Of a stretch of DNA of 32,253 nucleotides, positions 23,889 through 31,758 are shown piece after piece. Every line of letters begins with the position of its first letter. Within the stretch, counting starts at the first letter, position 1. The translations under genes were made by a program, and so were the position numbers. The DNA is from an uncultured Lachnospiraceae bacterium. GTDB taxonomy: Bacteria; Bacillota; Clostridia; Lachnospirales; Lachnospiraceae. The notes beneath the pieces were generated by a model. That model was not told where the DNA came from. It searched no databases and saw only the letters and a list, made by a program, of their open reading frames with translations. Location: NCBI GenBank assembly GCA_947631505.1, contig CANRLR010000027.1:1-32253 (forward strand), in the 5' to 3' direction.

Positions 23889-26450
23889 CTAGCGTCCGCA
23901 GCAATACTTATATTTTTTACCACTGCCACATGGACATGGCGCATTTCTGCTGATTTTATCCGACTTGCGCACTACGGGTGCATTGGCGGAATCATCCTTG
24001 TTCGTTCCTGTAACCTGAGCGACCTGCTCGCGCTCAACTTTCTGTTCAATGCGAACATGCATCAGCATCTTCACAGTCTCTTCACGAATGGACTCTGTCA
24101 TATCATTGAACATATCATATCCCTGTAGACGGTATTCTACAACCGGATCACGCTGTCCGAATGCCTGCAGGCCGATTCCCTGCCGCAATTGATCCATATC
24201 ATCAATATGATCCATCCAACGGCTGTCCGTAACCTTTAAAATAATAACACGCTCAATTTCACGAATCTGCTCTGATTCTGGGAATTCAGCCTCTTTGCTT
24301 TCGTAGATCCGCAGTGCTTTCTCTTTCAGATCCTGAATCAATCCGCTCTTCGTCAGATTATCTTCTGCATAATCTGAAATCTTGACCGGCTCCATCGGAA
24401 TCATTGGAATCAGAATTTCATTTAATTCATTCAGATCCCAGTCCTCCGGCTGCTGGTCATCACCGATTACCGCATTTACATACTTCTCCACCAAATCCTC
24501 AATCATGCCGATAATCGTATCACGCATATTATCACCATCCAGCACCTTACGGCGCTCTGCATAGATAATTTCACGCTGCTCATTATTCACCTGGTCATAT
24601 TCTAATAAATTCTTACGAATTCCGTAGTTGTTGCCCTCAATCTTCTTCTGGGCACGCTCAATTGCCTTGCTCAGCATCTTATGCTGAATCTGCTCCCCCT
24701 CCGGTATTCCCAACGAATTAAACATCTGCATCAGATTTTGGGAACCGAACAAGCGCATCAGATCATCTTCCAATGAAATGTAAAATCTGGACTCGCCCGG
24801 ATCACCCTGACGTCCGGCACGTCCGCGAAGCTGATTATCAATACGTCTTGATTCATGACGTTCTGTACCGATAATCTTCAAACCACCTACTTCTTTTACA
24901 CCGTCACCAAGTTTGATATCCGTACCACGGCCTGCCATATTTGTTGCAATCGTAACGGCACCTGCCAAACCGGCATCTGCTACAATTTCAGCCTCCATTT
25001 CATGGAACTTCGCATTCAATACTTTATGAGGAATGCCGCGTTTACGAAGCAGTTGGGAAAGTTCTTCCGAAGAATCAATGGTAATGGTACCAACCAGCAC
25101 CGGCTGTCCCTTTTCGTGGCTGGCAATAATTTCATTCACAATCGCATTCAATTTTTCTTTCTTCGTTTTATAAACAGCATCCTCTCCATCGATACGCTGT
25201 ACTGGGAGATTGGTAGGAACTTCTACTACGTCCATTCCGTAAATCTCACGAAACTCCTTTTCCTCGGTCAGAGCAGTACCGGTCATACCGCATTTCTTCG
25301 TATATTTGTTAAAGAAATTCTGAAATGTAATGGTAGCTAATGTTTTACTTTCTCTCTTTACTTTCACATGCTCTTTGGCCTCAATCGCCTGATGCAGCCC
25401 ATCCGAATAGCGGCGTCCCGGCATAATACGGCCCGTAAACTCATCGACGATCAATACCTGATCATCTTTCACTACATAATCTTTATCCAAATGCATTAAT
25501 GCATGGGCACGAAGAGAAAGATTGACACAATGCTGAATTTCCAAATTCTCCGGATCTGCCAAATTTTCCAAATGGAAGAAACGTTCTACCTTCTTTATAC
25601 CCTGTTCCGTAAGATTTACTGTTTTCTCCTTTTCATTGGCAACATAGTCTCCCGTTTCATTGCTGTCTTCTTTCATGATAATGTCCATCTTGGACAATTC
25701 CTTTTCCGTACCTCTTTTCAACTGACGCACCAAATTATCACATGCTTCATAAATCTTTGTCGATTTGCCACTGGAACCGGAAATGATAAGCGGTGTTCTT
25801 GCCTCGTCGATTAAGACCGAGTCCACCTCGTCCACAATTGCATAATTCAATTCCCGCTGCACCAGCTGCTCTTTATAAATAACCATGTTGTCGCGCAGAT
25901 AATCAAATCCCAGTTCGTTGTTGGTCGCATACGTTATATCACAATTGTAGGCTTCCCTGCGCTCATCATTATCCATACTATTCAAAATCACACCAACGGT
26001 CAATCCCAAAAACTCATGAATCTGCCCCATCCACTCAGCATCACGTTTAGCTAAATAGTCGTTGACCGTTACAATGTGCACTCCCTTGCCCTCCAGTGCA
26101 TTTAAGTATGCCGGCAAAGTAGATACCAGTGTTTTACCCTCACCAGTACGCATCTCGGTAATACGTCCCTGATGTAAAATAACACCACCAATTAACTGTA
26201 CGCGGAAATGGCGAAGTCCGATTGTTCTTTTCGATGCTTCACGAACTACCGCATAGGCTTCCGGCAAAATATCATCTAATGTTTCCCCGTCCGAAAGGCG
26301 CTTTTTAAATTCCATTGTTTTTGCCTTTAGTTCATCATCTGACAATTTCTCTATTTCAGGTTCCAATGCCTCTATTTCATTTACAGTAGAAATTACCCTT
26401 TTGACCTCACGTTCGCTGTGAGTTCCAATCACTTTGCTTAATAATCCCAT
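23889..26450 (-). CDS. secA: Preprotein translocase ATPase SecA
   Basis: An 853-aa SecA motor that drives Sec-dependent export through SecYEG. The Walker A is MRTGEGKT (about residues 100-107), the DEAD-type box is [16 protein letters not shown], with [12 protein letters not shown] and [10 protein letters not shown] in the second ATPase domain. The C-terminus ends in the zinc-binding SEC-C motif ([15 protein letters not shown]). The start is ATG 26450 with GGAGAG 7 bp upstream. A TTG at 26465 lies inside the ribosome site. It is first gene of the secA-prfB-cheW-hom-ApgM operon. Confidence 0.98.
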   Translation of the reverse strand: MGLLSKVIGTHSEREVKRVISTVNEIEALEPEIEKLSDDELKAKTMEFKKRLSDGETLDDILPEAYAVVREASKRTIGLRHFRVQLIGGVILHQGRITEMRTGEGKTLVSTLPAYLNALEGKGVHIVTVNDYLAKRDAEWMGQIHEFLGLTVGVILNSMDNDERREAYNCDITYATNNELGFDYLRDNMVIYKEQLVQRELNYAIVDEVDSVLIDEARTPLIISGSSGKSTKIYEACDNLVRQLKRGTEKELSKMDIIMKEDSNETGDYVANEKEKTVNLTEQGIKKVERFFHLENLADPENLEIQHCVNLSLRAHALMHLDKDYVVKDDQVLIVDEFTGRIMPGRRYSDGLHQAIEAKEHVKVKRESKTLATITFQNFFNKYTKKCGMTGTALTEEKEFREIYGMDVVEVPTNLPVQRIDGEDAVYKTKKEKLNAIVNEIIASHEKGQPVLVGTITIDSSEELSQLLRKRGIPHKVLNAKFHEMEAEIVADAGLAGAVTIATNMAGRGTDIKLGDGVKEVGGLKIIGTERHESRRIDNQLRGRAGRQGDPGESRFYISLEDDLMRLFGSQNLMQMFNSLGIPEGEQIQHKMLSKAIERAQKKIEGNNYGIRKNLLEYDQVNNEQREIIYAERRKVLDGDNMRDTIIGMIEDLVEKYVNAVIGDDQQPEDWDLNELNEILIPMIPMEPVKISDYAEDNLTKSGLIQDLKEKALRIYESKEAEFPESEQIREIERVIILKVTDSRWMDHIDDMDQLRQGIGLQAFGQRDPVVEYRLQGYDMFNDMTESIREETVKMLMHVRIEQKVEREQVAQVTGTNKDDSANAPVVRKSDKISRNAPCPCGSGKKYKYCCGR

Positions 26451-26495
26451 TTGTTCACTCTCCAATTATTTATATGGGTGCTAATTCCCCAAAAT

Positions 26496-26524
26496 ATTTT
26501 AACATTTGTGGCGTACGGTTTCAA
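26496..26524 (-). promoter_or_regulatory. secA operon promoter
   Basis: On the minus strand, TTGAAA (26519-26524), a 17-bp spacer and TAAAAT (26496-26501), 46 bp before the secA ATG. A good sigma-A match. Confidence 0.75.
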
Positions 26525-26534
26525 CCTTTATTTT

Positions 26535-26597
26535 AAAAAAGAGGGTATTTCCCACAGTACGCAAAATGAAGACCCACTTTACCTGTGAAAAATACCC
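26535..26597 (-). terminator. Terminator after hpf
   Basis: A long imperfect stem (GGGTATTT..CACAG at 26543-26557 pairing with CTGTG..AAATACCC at 26583-26597) with a 25-nt loop. It is followed on the minus-strand RNA by TCTTTTTTA. It lies between hpf and the secA promoter. Confidence 0.8.
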
Positions 26598-26646
26598 CGC
26601 TATATTTACCCGATTCTTCTATGGCAGCTGCCACTGCCTGTCTTTC

Positions 26647-27174
26647 TTAAAACTCCGGTTCAATCAAACCGTACGTATTACCTTTTCTCTTGTAAACCAC
26701 ATTTACTTCATCTGTATCTGCATTGCGGAATACAAAGAAACTGTGTCCCAATAATTCCATTTGTACACAAGCTTCCTCTGGATCCATTGGCTTCATTGCA
26801 AATTTTTTGGAACGGATAATCTGAATCTCCTCATCATCATAAATATCCTCTTCGATGAAATCCTTGTTTAAATGCGCCGCTGCTTGCTCTTTATCAATTA
26901 ATTTGTTCTTATATTTGCGAAGCTGTCTTTCTATCACTTCTTCTACAAGATCAATCGCCACATACATATCAGTGCTTGTCTGCTCTGCACGGATAATACT
27001 TCCCTTCATCGGAATTGTGACTTCAATTTTCTGACGCTCTTTTTCGGTACTCAATGTAATATGTACCTCTGTGGATTCGTTGAAATATCTTTCCAACTTA
27101 CCAATTTTTTCCTCCACCGCTGAACGTAACCCTTCTGTGATGTCGATGTTTCTGCCGCTAATTACTAAATTCAT
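26647..27174 (-). CDS. hpf: Long-form ribosome hibernation promoting factor
   Basis: A 175-aa protein. Residues 1 to about 100 form the HPF/YfiA ribosome-binding domain (ISGRNIDITEGLRSAVEEKI, VAIDLVEEVIERQLRKYKNK). Residues about 118-175 form the dimerisation tail (IIRSKKFAMKPMDPEEACVQ, LLGHSFFVFRNADTDEVNVVY). It binds the 30S subunit in slow growth and joins two 70S ribosomes into an inactive dimer. AAGGAG precedes ATG 27174. The gene is monocistronic with its own promoter and terminator, next to secA as in many Firmicutes. Confidence 0.97.
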   Translation of the reverse strand: MNLVISGRNIDITEGLRSAVEEKIGKLERYFNESTEVHITLSTEKERQKIEVTIPMKGSIIRAEQTSTDMYVAIDLVEEVIERQLRKYKNKLIDKEQAAAHLNKDFIEEDIYDDEEIQIIRSKKFAMKPMDPEEACVQMELLGHSFFVFRNADTDEVNVVYKRKGNTYGLIEPEF

Positions 27175-27236
27175 AATGCTCAGCTCCTTTGCCCATAAGT
27201 TTCAAGGTAAATCCGCTAGATTTATCTTGTAGGTTC

Positions 27237-27265
27237 ATTATACAACAAAAACCTCTATTCGGCAA
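27237..27265 (-). promoter_or_regulatory. hpf promoter
   Basis: On the minus strand, TTGCCG (27260-27265), a 17-bp spacer and TATAAT (27237-27242), 63 bp before the hpf ATG. Directly upstream lies a palindrome TGACAA-N9-TTGTCA (27285-27305) that could be an operator. Confidence 0.65.
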
Positions 27266-27272
27266 CCGATTT

Positions 27273-27477
27273 TTTTGAATTGTTTGACAACTTAATAAAT
27301 TGTCATTTCTATTTTTTTATGCTACAAAAGTCTACTATTTTTGTTGACAATGTTGATAACTTTGTGTATAACTCTCAAATATCGCAAAACCGCACTTTAA
27401 AATGTGGATAACTTTACCAATCTGTCCAGACTACATGTGTCTGCGTACAACCGTTTGCTTTTGAATTGTTTGACAAC
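27273..27477. repeat. 19-bp direct repeat in the hpf / NlpC-P60 intergenic region
   Basis: TTTTGAATTGTTTGACAAC occurs exactly at 27273-27291 and 27459-27477. Each copy carries a TTGACA -35-like hexamer. The first lies next to the hpf promoter, the second just before the downstream terminator. No gene lies between them. Confidence 0.8.
27344..27372 (+). promoter_or_regulatory. Plus-strand promoter overlapped by DnaA-box-like sites
   Basis: TTGACA (27344-27349), a 17-bp spacer and TATAAC (27367-27372), pointing away from hpf. TGTTGATAA (27351) lies in the spacer, TGTGTATAA (27363) overlaps the -10, and the perfect DnaA box TGTGGATAA lies at 27403. The second matches TTATNCACA on the other strand. 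Confidence 0.5.
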
Positions 27478-27524
27478 ATAAAACGTCGTGAGGTTCCAAC
27501 AACATTCTCACGACGTTTTCTCTA
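27379..27524 (+). ncRNA. Candidate small RNA between hpf and the NlpC/P60 gene
   Basis: A consensus-like promoter (TATAAC at 27367-27372) and a strong terminator (27481-27518, followed by TTTTCTCTATTT) on the same strand would define a transcript of about 145 nt. No open reading frame with a ribosome site is visible. A hairpin CAGAC-N7-GTCTG occurs at 27427-27443. No known family (6S, tmRNA, riboswitch) is recognised. The terminator may simply serve the minus-strand NlpC/P60 gene. Confidence 0.35.
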
Positions 27525-27525
27525 T
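27481..27525. terminator. Terminator of the NlpC/P60 gene, probably bidirectional
   Basis: A perfect 12-bp stem (27481-27492 with 27507-27518). On the minus strand it follows the NlpC/P60 stop codon and is trailed by TTTTATGTTG. On the plus strand TTTTCTCTATTT follows. Confidence 0.88.
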
Positions 27526-27533
27526 TTATCTAT

Positions 27534-28988
27534 TTAGTTCAATATACGTCTTGCACAATACGGGGTACGATAATACATATTACTTGTTGTAATTCCGGTT
27601 CTCGGATTACTAGCATGAACAACTCGTCCACCGCCAATACAAAGTGCTACGTGATTAACCCGACCGCCGCTGGAATAGAAAATCAAGTCTCCTGCTTCCG
27701 CGTCCGAAGGACTAATCTTTTTACCAACTCTAGACTGCTCTCTGGAAGTACGTGGTAAGCTGATACCAAATTTCTTAAATACAGACATTGTAAATCCGGA
27801 ACAATCCGTACCGCCCGTCAGGCTGGTACCACCATATACATACGGATTACCAACAAATTTCAGGGCATAAGAGGCAATTACTGAACCATCTCCGCTTCCC
27901 AGAGCAGAGCCGCCTCCGCCTCCATCACTGCCGGAGCTGCCAGAGCTTCCTCCTGCTGCTCCACCACCTCCATTGCTGGAACCGGTATCTTTCTTTGAAG
28001 AGCTGGAGCTTCCGCCCCCTCCAGTGGAAGAACTATGGCTGGAAGGCTTTTTGGTTGCACTGCTGCCCGAATTTTTCTTGCTGCTATTATTACTGCTCGA
28101 ATTCTTCCTACTGTTGTTACTGCTGGAATTGTTCGATTCGTTTCTCTGGGAAATTTTTCTCTGTTCTTCCCGTTCCGCCGCTTCTGCTGCGGCTTTCCGT
28201 CTCGCTTCCTCCCGTTCCTCCTCAATGGATACTGCCTTTTTGAACTGTACTGAAATCTTTACATATTCTTTTGATACATATCCGATCGTATCACCATCCA
28301 CACGAATCTTTGCCCAATCCGTTTCCTCCCGGATTACCTCATAGCTTTCATCCGCCGGAATTAAAGTAAGCACCTTACATGTTGTGTTTTTTTCCTCACG
28401 CACTTTCAATGTGTCCGTCGTAACCGTTGCCCATTTCGTACCGAAATCACCTATCAATTTTTCAGCGCTATATCCTATCGCCAAATAGTCTTTCATAATA
28501 TAACCGCTGACCGAACCGGATTTAATATATACCCAGTCCCCTTCTGTTTTCATAATGGTAGCGGCACTGCCACGATATAATTTACCAACAATATCTGCAT
28601 CCGTACTTGGTTTTTTCCGAATATTTACATAATCCGCCGCAATCGAAATGCCGACATTGGCATATTCGGATTCCGGCTTCGGTGTTGCTGTCGCCGTTGC
28701 CTGCTGAGTCGGTGCCGGCGTTGCCCCCTCTACCGATGTACCGCTGACTACGGTATTTACTGTACCACCATTCGATGTTGTATTTTCGAATGCCACGATA
28801 GCTTCCGGATCTGTCTGGGTAAGCCCTGCCTGTGCAGAACAGAACTGGTCTAATGTATACGATATTCCTGCTAATTCTGTTTCTGTCCCCATCGTTGTTG
28901 ATGTCGATGTAATATGATAACAAAATATGCCTAAAGACAGCACAAGCCCTGTCCCCAACAGGGTTTTTACCAACCTCTTCTGTTGCAT
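27534..28988 (-). CDS. Secreted SH3 / NlpC-P60 cell-wall peptidase
   Basis: A 484-aa exported protein. It has an N-terminal signal or anchor (about 8-24), a Thr/Ala/Pro linker, two bacterial SH3 domains (about 112-172 and 186-246, ADYVNIRKKPSTDADIVGKL and TDTLKVREEKN), a charged helix (255-280), a long Ser/Asn/Gly-rich flexible linker (about 283-365) and a C-terminal NlpC/P60 domain with Cys396 (GGTDCSGFT), His446 (VNHVALCIG) and His458. It should cleave peptidoglycan stem peptides, probably in daughter-cell separation or wall turnover. The start ATG 28988 has GGAGGG 6 bp upstream. It is monocistronic with a consensus promoter. Confidence 0.93.
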   Translation of the reverse strand: MQQKRLVKTLLGTGLVLSLGIFCYHITSTSTTMGTETELAGISYTLDQFCSAQAGLTQTDPEAIVAFENTTSNGGTVNTVVSGTSVEGATPAPTQQATATATPKPESEYANVGISIAADYVNIRKKPSTDADIVGKLYRGSAATIMKTEGDWVYIKSGSVSGYIMKDYLAIGYSAEKLIGDFGTKWATVTTDTLKVREEKNTTCKVLTLIPADESYEVIREETDWAKIRVDGDTIGYVSKEYVKISVQFKKAVSIEEEREEARRKAAAEAAEREEQRKISQRNESNNSSSNNSRKNSSSNNSSKKNSGSSATKKPSSHSSSTGGGGSSSSSKKDTGSSNGGGGAAGGSSGSSGSDGGGGGSALGSGDGSVIASYALKFVGNPYVYGGTSLTGGTDCSGFTMSVFKKFGISLPRTSREQSRVGKKISPSDAEAGDLIFYSSGGRVNHVALCIGGGRVVHASNPRTGITTSNMYYRTPYCARRILN

Positions 28989-29077
28989 ATACTTCCCTCC
29001 AAAATGTATGTTACCCCGCAATTTTTTCATTCATTACGCTTTTATCAAATATTACAAAATTATTAACTACATGTTAC

Positions 29078-29106
29078 AGTATAACAAGGAAAACCCTATC
29101 TGTCAA
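29078..29106 (-). promoter_or_regulatory. NlpC/P60 gene promoter
   Basis: On the minus strand, TTGACA (29101-29106), a 17-bp spacer and TATACT (29078-29083), close to the sigma-A consensus. It is 90 bp from the start codon and divergent from yjfB. Confidence 0.8.
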
Positions 29107-29138
29107 CATTTCCTCTTTCTTTTTTTCTATAACTGTGT

Positions 29139-29144
29139 TATAAT
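29139..29144 (+). promoter_or_regulatory. Candidate -10 for yjfB
   Basis: A perfect TATAAT 29 bp upstream of the yjfB ATG. The -35 region (TTTCTT) is weak, so an activator may be needed. No sigma-D pattern is evident. Confidence 0.4.
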
Positions 29145-29173
29145 ATCATCACAATTTTAAAGGAGGTGCTCCC

Positions 29174-29368
29174 ATGGAGTTCGGAGATGGAATGGATATT
29201 ACGGCATATTCCATGATGGTTTCCCAAGCATCTACAATGTCTGCTGTTAATACACGTATTTTGGCAAAAACGTTAGACGCTGCTGAAATGCAGGGTGAGC
29301 AGCTCACAAAAATGATGGAGCAATCTGTCAACCCGGGATCAGGCCGCAATATTGATATTCTACTGTAA
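29174..29368 (+). CDS. yjfB: YjfB-family putative motility protein
   Basis: A 64-aa protein matching the YjfB family (MDITAYSMMVSQASTMSAVN, then AKTLDAAEMQGEQLTKMM and NPGSGRNIDILL, which matches the family's conserved C-terminal end). The family is named for an association with motility in Firmicutes; its biochemical role is unknown. AGGAGG precedes ATG 29174. An alternative ATG lies seven codons in (MDITAY), closer to the usual family start. It is monocistronic and ends at a strong terminator shared with ridA. Confidence 0.82.
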   Translation: MEFGDGMDITAYSMMVSQASTMSAVNTRILAKTLDAAEMQGEQLTKMMEQSVNPGSGRNIDILL

Positions 29369-29408
29369 GAGAAAATATAGTTCTGCCTAATGAGGGTGCA
29401 GAACAGAA

Positions 29409-29458
29409 AAACAAACTGGTGCAAACGGATAAAATCGGTCTGCACCAGTTTGTTTTTT
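29409..29458. terminator. Bidirectional terminator between yjfB and ridA
   Basis: A perfect 15-bp stem (29409-29423 with 29441-29455). A T run follows on both strands. The right arm ends at the ridA stop codon. Confidence 0.9.
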
Positions 29459-29837
29459 AGTTCGTTGCTACAACCGCCTCAATTTCAATTAGCACATCCT
29501 TCGGCAGTCTTGCCACCTCTACGCAGGAGCGTGCGGGACACTCGCCATGGAAATATTTTGAATAGATTTCATTTACCTTGGCAAAATCATTCATATCCTG
29601 AATAAACACAACTGTTTTTATTGTATTCTCCACTTTGGCGCCTGCCGCCTCAATCAAAGCAGCCAAGTTGCCAATCGCCTGCTCCGCCTGCTCTTCGATT
29701 CCGCCCTGTACCAATTCACCGGTAGCAGGAATAATCGGAATTACCCCGGAAGTAAAGAGGAAGCCATTTACTTCAACTGCCTGGGAATATGGTCCGATTG
29801 CTGCCGGAGCCTTATTGGTAGAAATAATTTTCTTCAT
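29457..29837 (-). CDS. ridA: RidA-family enamine/imine deaminase
   Basis: A 126-aa protein of the YjgF/YER057c/UK114 family, which hydrolyses reactive enamine/imine intermediates such as those made by PLP-dependent dehydratases. Visible are the N-terminal KAPAAIGPYSQAVEVNGFLF, the KTVVFIQDMNDFAKVNEIY block and the C-terminal PARSCVEVARLPKDVLIEIE with the conserved Arg and Glu. The start ATG 29837 (MKKIISTNKAP) fits the family length and has AAGGTG upstream. A longer frame from 29873 does not. Confidence 0.95.
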   Translation of the reverse strand: MKKIISTNKAPAAIGPYSQAVEVNGFLFTSGVIPIIPATGELVQGGIEEQAEQAIGNLAALIEAAGAKVENTIKTVVFIQDMNDFAKVNEIYSKYFHGECPARSCVEVARLPKDVLIEIEAVVATN

Positions 29838-29901
29838 GAAAAACCACACCTTTCTCAGATAAACATCTGTCATAATTCTATGTAATCCCTCGATAATAAA
29901 C

Positions 29902-29934
29902 GAACGATTACACTCCTATTATATCGTATCGTTC
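29902..29934. promoter_or_regulatory. Inverted repeat over the ridA promoter
   Basis: GAACGAT (29902-29908) and ATCGTTC (29928-29934) flank the minus-strand TATAAT of ridA (29918-29923). The layout suits a repressor operator. The -35 is poor. Tentative. Confidence 0.35.
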
Positions 29935-29969
29935 AAAAAATTTCACTGGTTTTTTTCCCTTAATAATAG

Positions 29970-29975
29970 TATACT
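29970..29975 (+). promoter_or_regulatory. Candidate -10 for the thioesterase gene
   Basis: TATACT 41 bp upstream of the thioesterase ATG, with a weak -35 region (TGGTTT at 17 bp). Confidence 0.35.
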
Positions 29976-30016
29976 GTCCTATATACAAATATAAACAAGA
30001 AATCGAGGTAATCTAT

Positions 30017-30727
30017 ATGTATAGTTATACAGACCGTGTTTCTTACAGCCGTATTGATAAAGACGGACTTCTCGGTGTTTCCAACGTTGTAGATGCCATG
30101 CAGGACTGCTGTCTGTTCCACAGCGAAGATGTGGGACATTCTGCCCTTACTCTCTTGAAGAAAAACCGGGCATGGCTCGTCAGTTCATGGCATGTCATTT
30201 TTAAACGCCGTCCAAAAATGGGGGAAGTTTTCCATGTTCATACATGGCCTTATCAATTTAAAGGAATTTTTGGCAGCCGCAATTTTCTCATGGAAACGCC
30301 GGAAAAAGAAATATTAGCAGTCGCTGACTCAAAATGGTTCTATTTTGATTCTGTTTCCGGCAGACCGGCACGGGTGGATAAAGAAGAACTGGAAGCTTAT
30401 CCGACAGAACCCGCTTTGGAAATGAATTACTCCTCACGCAAAGTGATATGTCCGGAGAACCTGACATTGGTACAAGAGGTTACGGTATGCCAGAATTATC
30501 TGGATACGAACAACCATGTAAATAACGGACAATATGTCCGACTTGCCGTTAATGTACTCCCCATTGATTATGAAGTCTCGGAATTCCGGGCAGAATTTCG
30601 ACTGGCTGCAAAAATGGGGGATAGCATGTACATTCACACCGCAGCTCAGGATTCTTATTTTTACGTTGTCTTTACCGATAAAGAAGGAACTCCCTATTTT
30701 ATCAGTGAATTTCAAGAAAAGAAATAA
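30017..30727 (+). CDS. Acyl-ACP thioesterase
   Basis: A 236-aa double-hotdog enzyme of the plant FatA/FatB-like bacterial family. It releases fatty acids from acyl carrier protein. The N-terminal hotdog has DAMQDCCLFHSEDVG and WLVSSWHVIFKRRPKMGE. The second hotdog has the catalytic segment DTNNHVNNGQYV (Asp163, Asn165, His167). GAGGTAA precedes ATG 30017. It is followed 52 bp later by the S1-domain gene in the same direction. The chain-length preference cannot be inferred. Confidence 0.9.
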   Translation: MYSYTDRVSYSRIDKDGLLGVSNVVDAMQDCCLFHSEDVGHSALTLLKKNRAWLVSSWHVIFKRRPKMGEVFHVHTWPYQFKGIFGSRNFLMETPEKEILAVADSKWFYFDSVSGRPARVDKEELEAYPTEPALEMNYSSRKVICPENLTLVQEVTVCQNYLDTNNHVNNGQYVRLAVNVLPIDYEVSEFRAEFRLAAKMGDSMYIHTAAQDSYFYVVFTDKEGTPYFISEFQEKK

Positions 30728-30779
30728 AGCAATTACCCACATTATGACCGAATAGAACAGAACGAAACAGGAGAACGGA

Positions 30780-31628
30780 ATGACTACAAAACAAAATTTA
30801 CTGGGCCGTACCGCCCGCCTTTATATCATCGAAAAAAGTAAACACGGTGTCTATCTTGGTTCCGGCAATGACCGGGATTTAAAAGTATTACTGCCAAACA
30901 ATCAAGTACCGGACAAATGGGAAAAAGGGGATATTTTAGAGGTTTTTTTATATAAAGATTCCGAAGACCGTCTCATTGCCACTACCACAAAGCCTTATAT
31001 TGAATACAATCAAACAGCTTGTCTCACTGTAACAGATGTGACTTCGATTGGTGCATTTCTTGATTGGGGGCTTGCGAAAGATTTATTTCTTCCTTTTAAA
31101 GAACAGACTGCACGAGTTCGCGTAGGTGATGACGTATTAGTTGCCCTATATACCGATAAGAGCGGACGCCTTTGTGCCACCATGCATGTTTATGATTATT
31201 TATCCTGCCATAGTCCATACAAAAAAGGGGACCACGTAACCGGACAGGTCTACGAGATAATAGATGCGTTCGGTGTTTTTGTCGCCGTTGACGGGATATA
31301 TTCTGCCTTACTGCCACACAATGAAATGTCCCGCGAATTTCGTATTGGAGAAAAGATAGAGGCAAGAATTAAAGATGTGACGGAAGAGGGAAAATTAACA
31401 CTTAGTCTACAGGAAAAGGTCAAGGTTCAAATGGGGATGGATGCAGAAATTATTTTGCAGCGTCTCGAAAATGCAGGTGGATTTCTTCCCTTCCACGACA
31501 AAACCTCTCCTGAGATTATCAAACGGGAATTTAGAATTAGCAAAGCCGCTTTCAAACGTGCAATCGGAAGACTTATGAAACAAGGCAAAATAGAGATAAA
31601 AAAAGAGGGCATTTATCTTAGAGTTTAG
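30780..31628 (+). CDS. cvfB: CvfB-like S1 RNA-binding protein
   Basis: A 282-aa protein with S1-type RNA-binding domains in series (VTDVTSIGAFLDWGLAKDLFLP, then GQVYEIIDAFGVFVAVDGIYSALLPHNEM) and a C-terminal winged helix (about 215-282, ISKAAFKRAIGRLMKQGKIEI). This is the architecture of CvfB/YitL, an RNA-binding protein that affects virulence and gene expression in staphylococci. AGGAG lies 7 bp before ATG 30780. It is probably co-transcribed with the thioesterase. Confidence 0.88.
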   Translation: MTTKQNLLGRTARLYIIEKSKHGVYLGSGNDRDLKVLLPNNQVPDKWEKGDILEVFLYKDSEDRLIATTTKPYIEYNQTACLTVTDVTSIGAFLDWGLAKDLFLPFKEQTARVRVGDDVLVALYTDKSGRLCATMHVYDYLSCHSPYKKGDHVTGQVYEIIDAFGVFVAVDGIYSALLPHNEMSREFRIGEKIEARIKDVTEEGKLTLSLQEKVKVQMGMDAEIILQRLENAGGFLPFHDKTSPEIIKREFRISKAAFKRAIGRLMKQGKIEIKKEGIYLRV

Positions 31629-31758
31629 CATATGCCTCATCATCCACTGGCTCCAGCCACTCATTGGATATCCACTGCCAGATGGGAGAAACTTCTAGAC
31701 AGTGCAGCACCCTGCATTTTGCAGGGTGCCGATGAATCCGCCTATTTGAGATGTTGTA
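31618..31758 (-). other. In-frame open extension beyond the yvyF stop
   Basis: Directly after the yvyF TAG the same frame stays open for 46 codons to TAA at 31618, overlapping the 3' end of cvfB. The translation ends in a protein-like, Trp-rich acidic segment (SPIWQWISNEWLEPVDDEAY). No start with a ribosome site is visible. It may be a coincidence, a gene remnant, or a readthrough tail. Confidence 0.25.
31707..31729. other. Perfect hairpin between cvfB and yvyF
   Basis: GCACCCTGCA and its exact complement enclose a 3-nt TTT loop. No T run follows on either strand, so it is not a typical intrinsic terminator, though it may block 3' exonucleases at the converging transcript ends. Confidence 0.6.

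Noticed and set aside
8243-27411. A replication origin suggested by DnaA-box-like sites
   Set aside because: Only a few boxes, no dnaA, dnaN or other origin-linked genes, and no AT-rich unwinding element beside the purF box. A regulatory or chance explanation is better.
27878-28344. Several long open frames on both strands over the NlpC/P60 linker
   Set aside because: They arise from the Ser/Gly/Asn low-complexity codons of the linker and the adjacent charged helix, and have no start signals.
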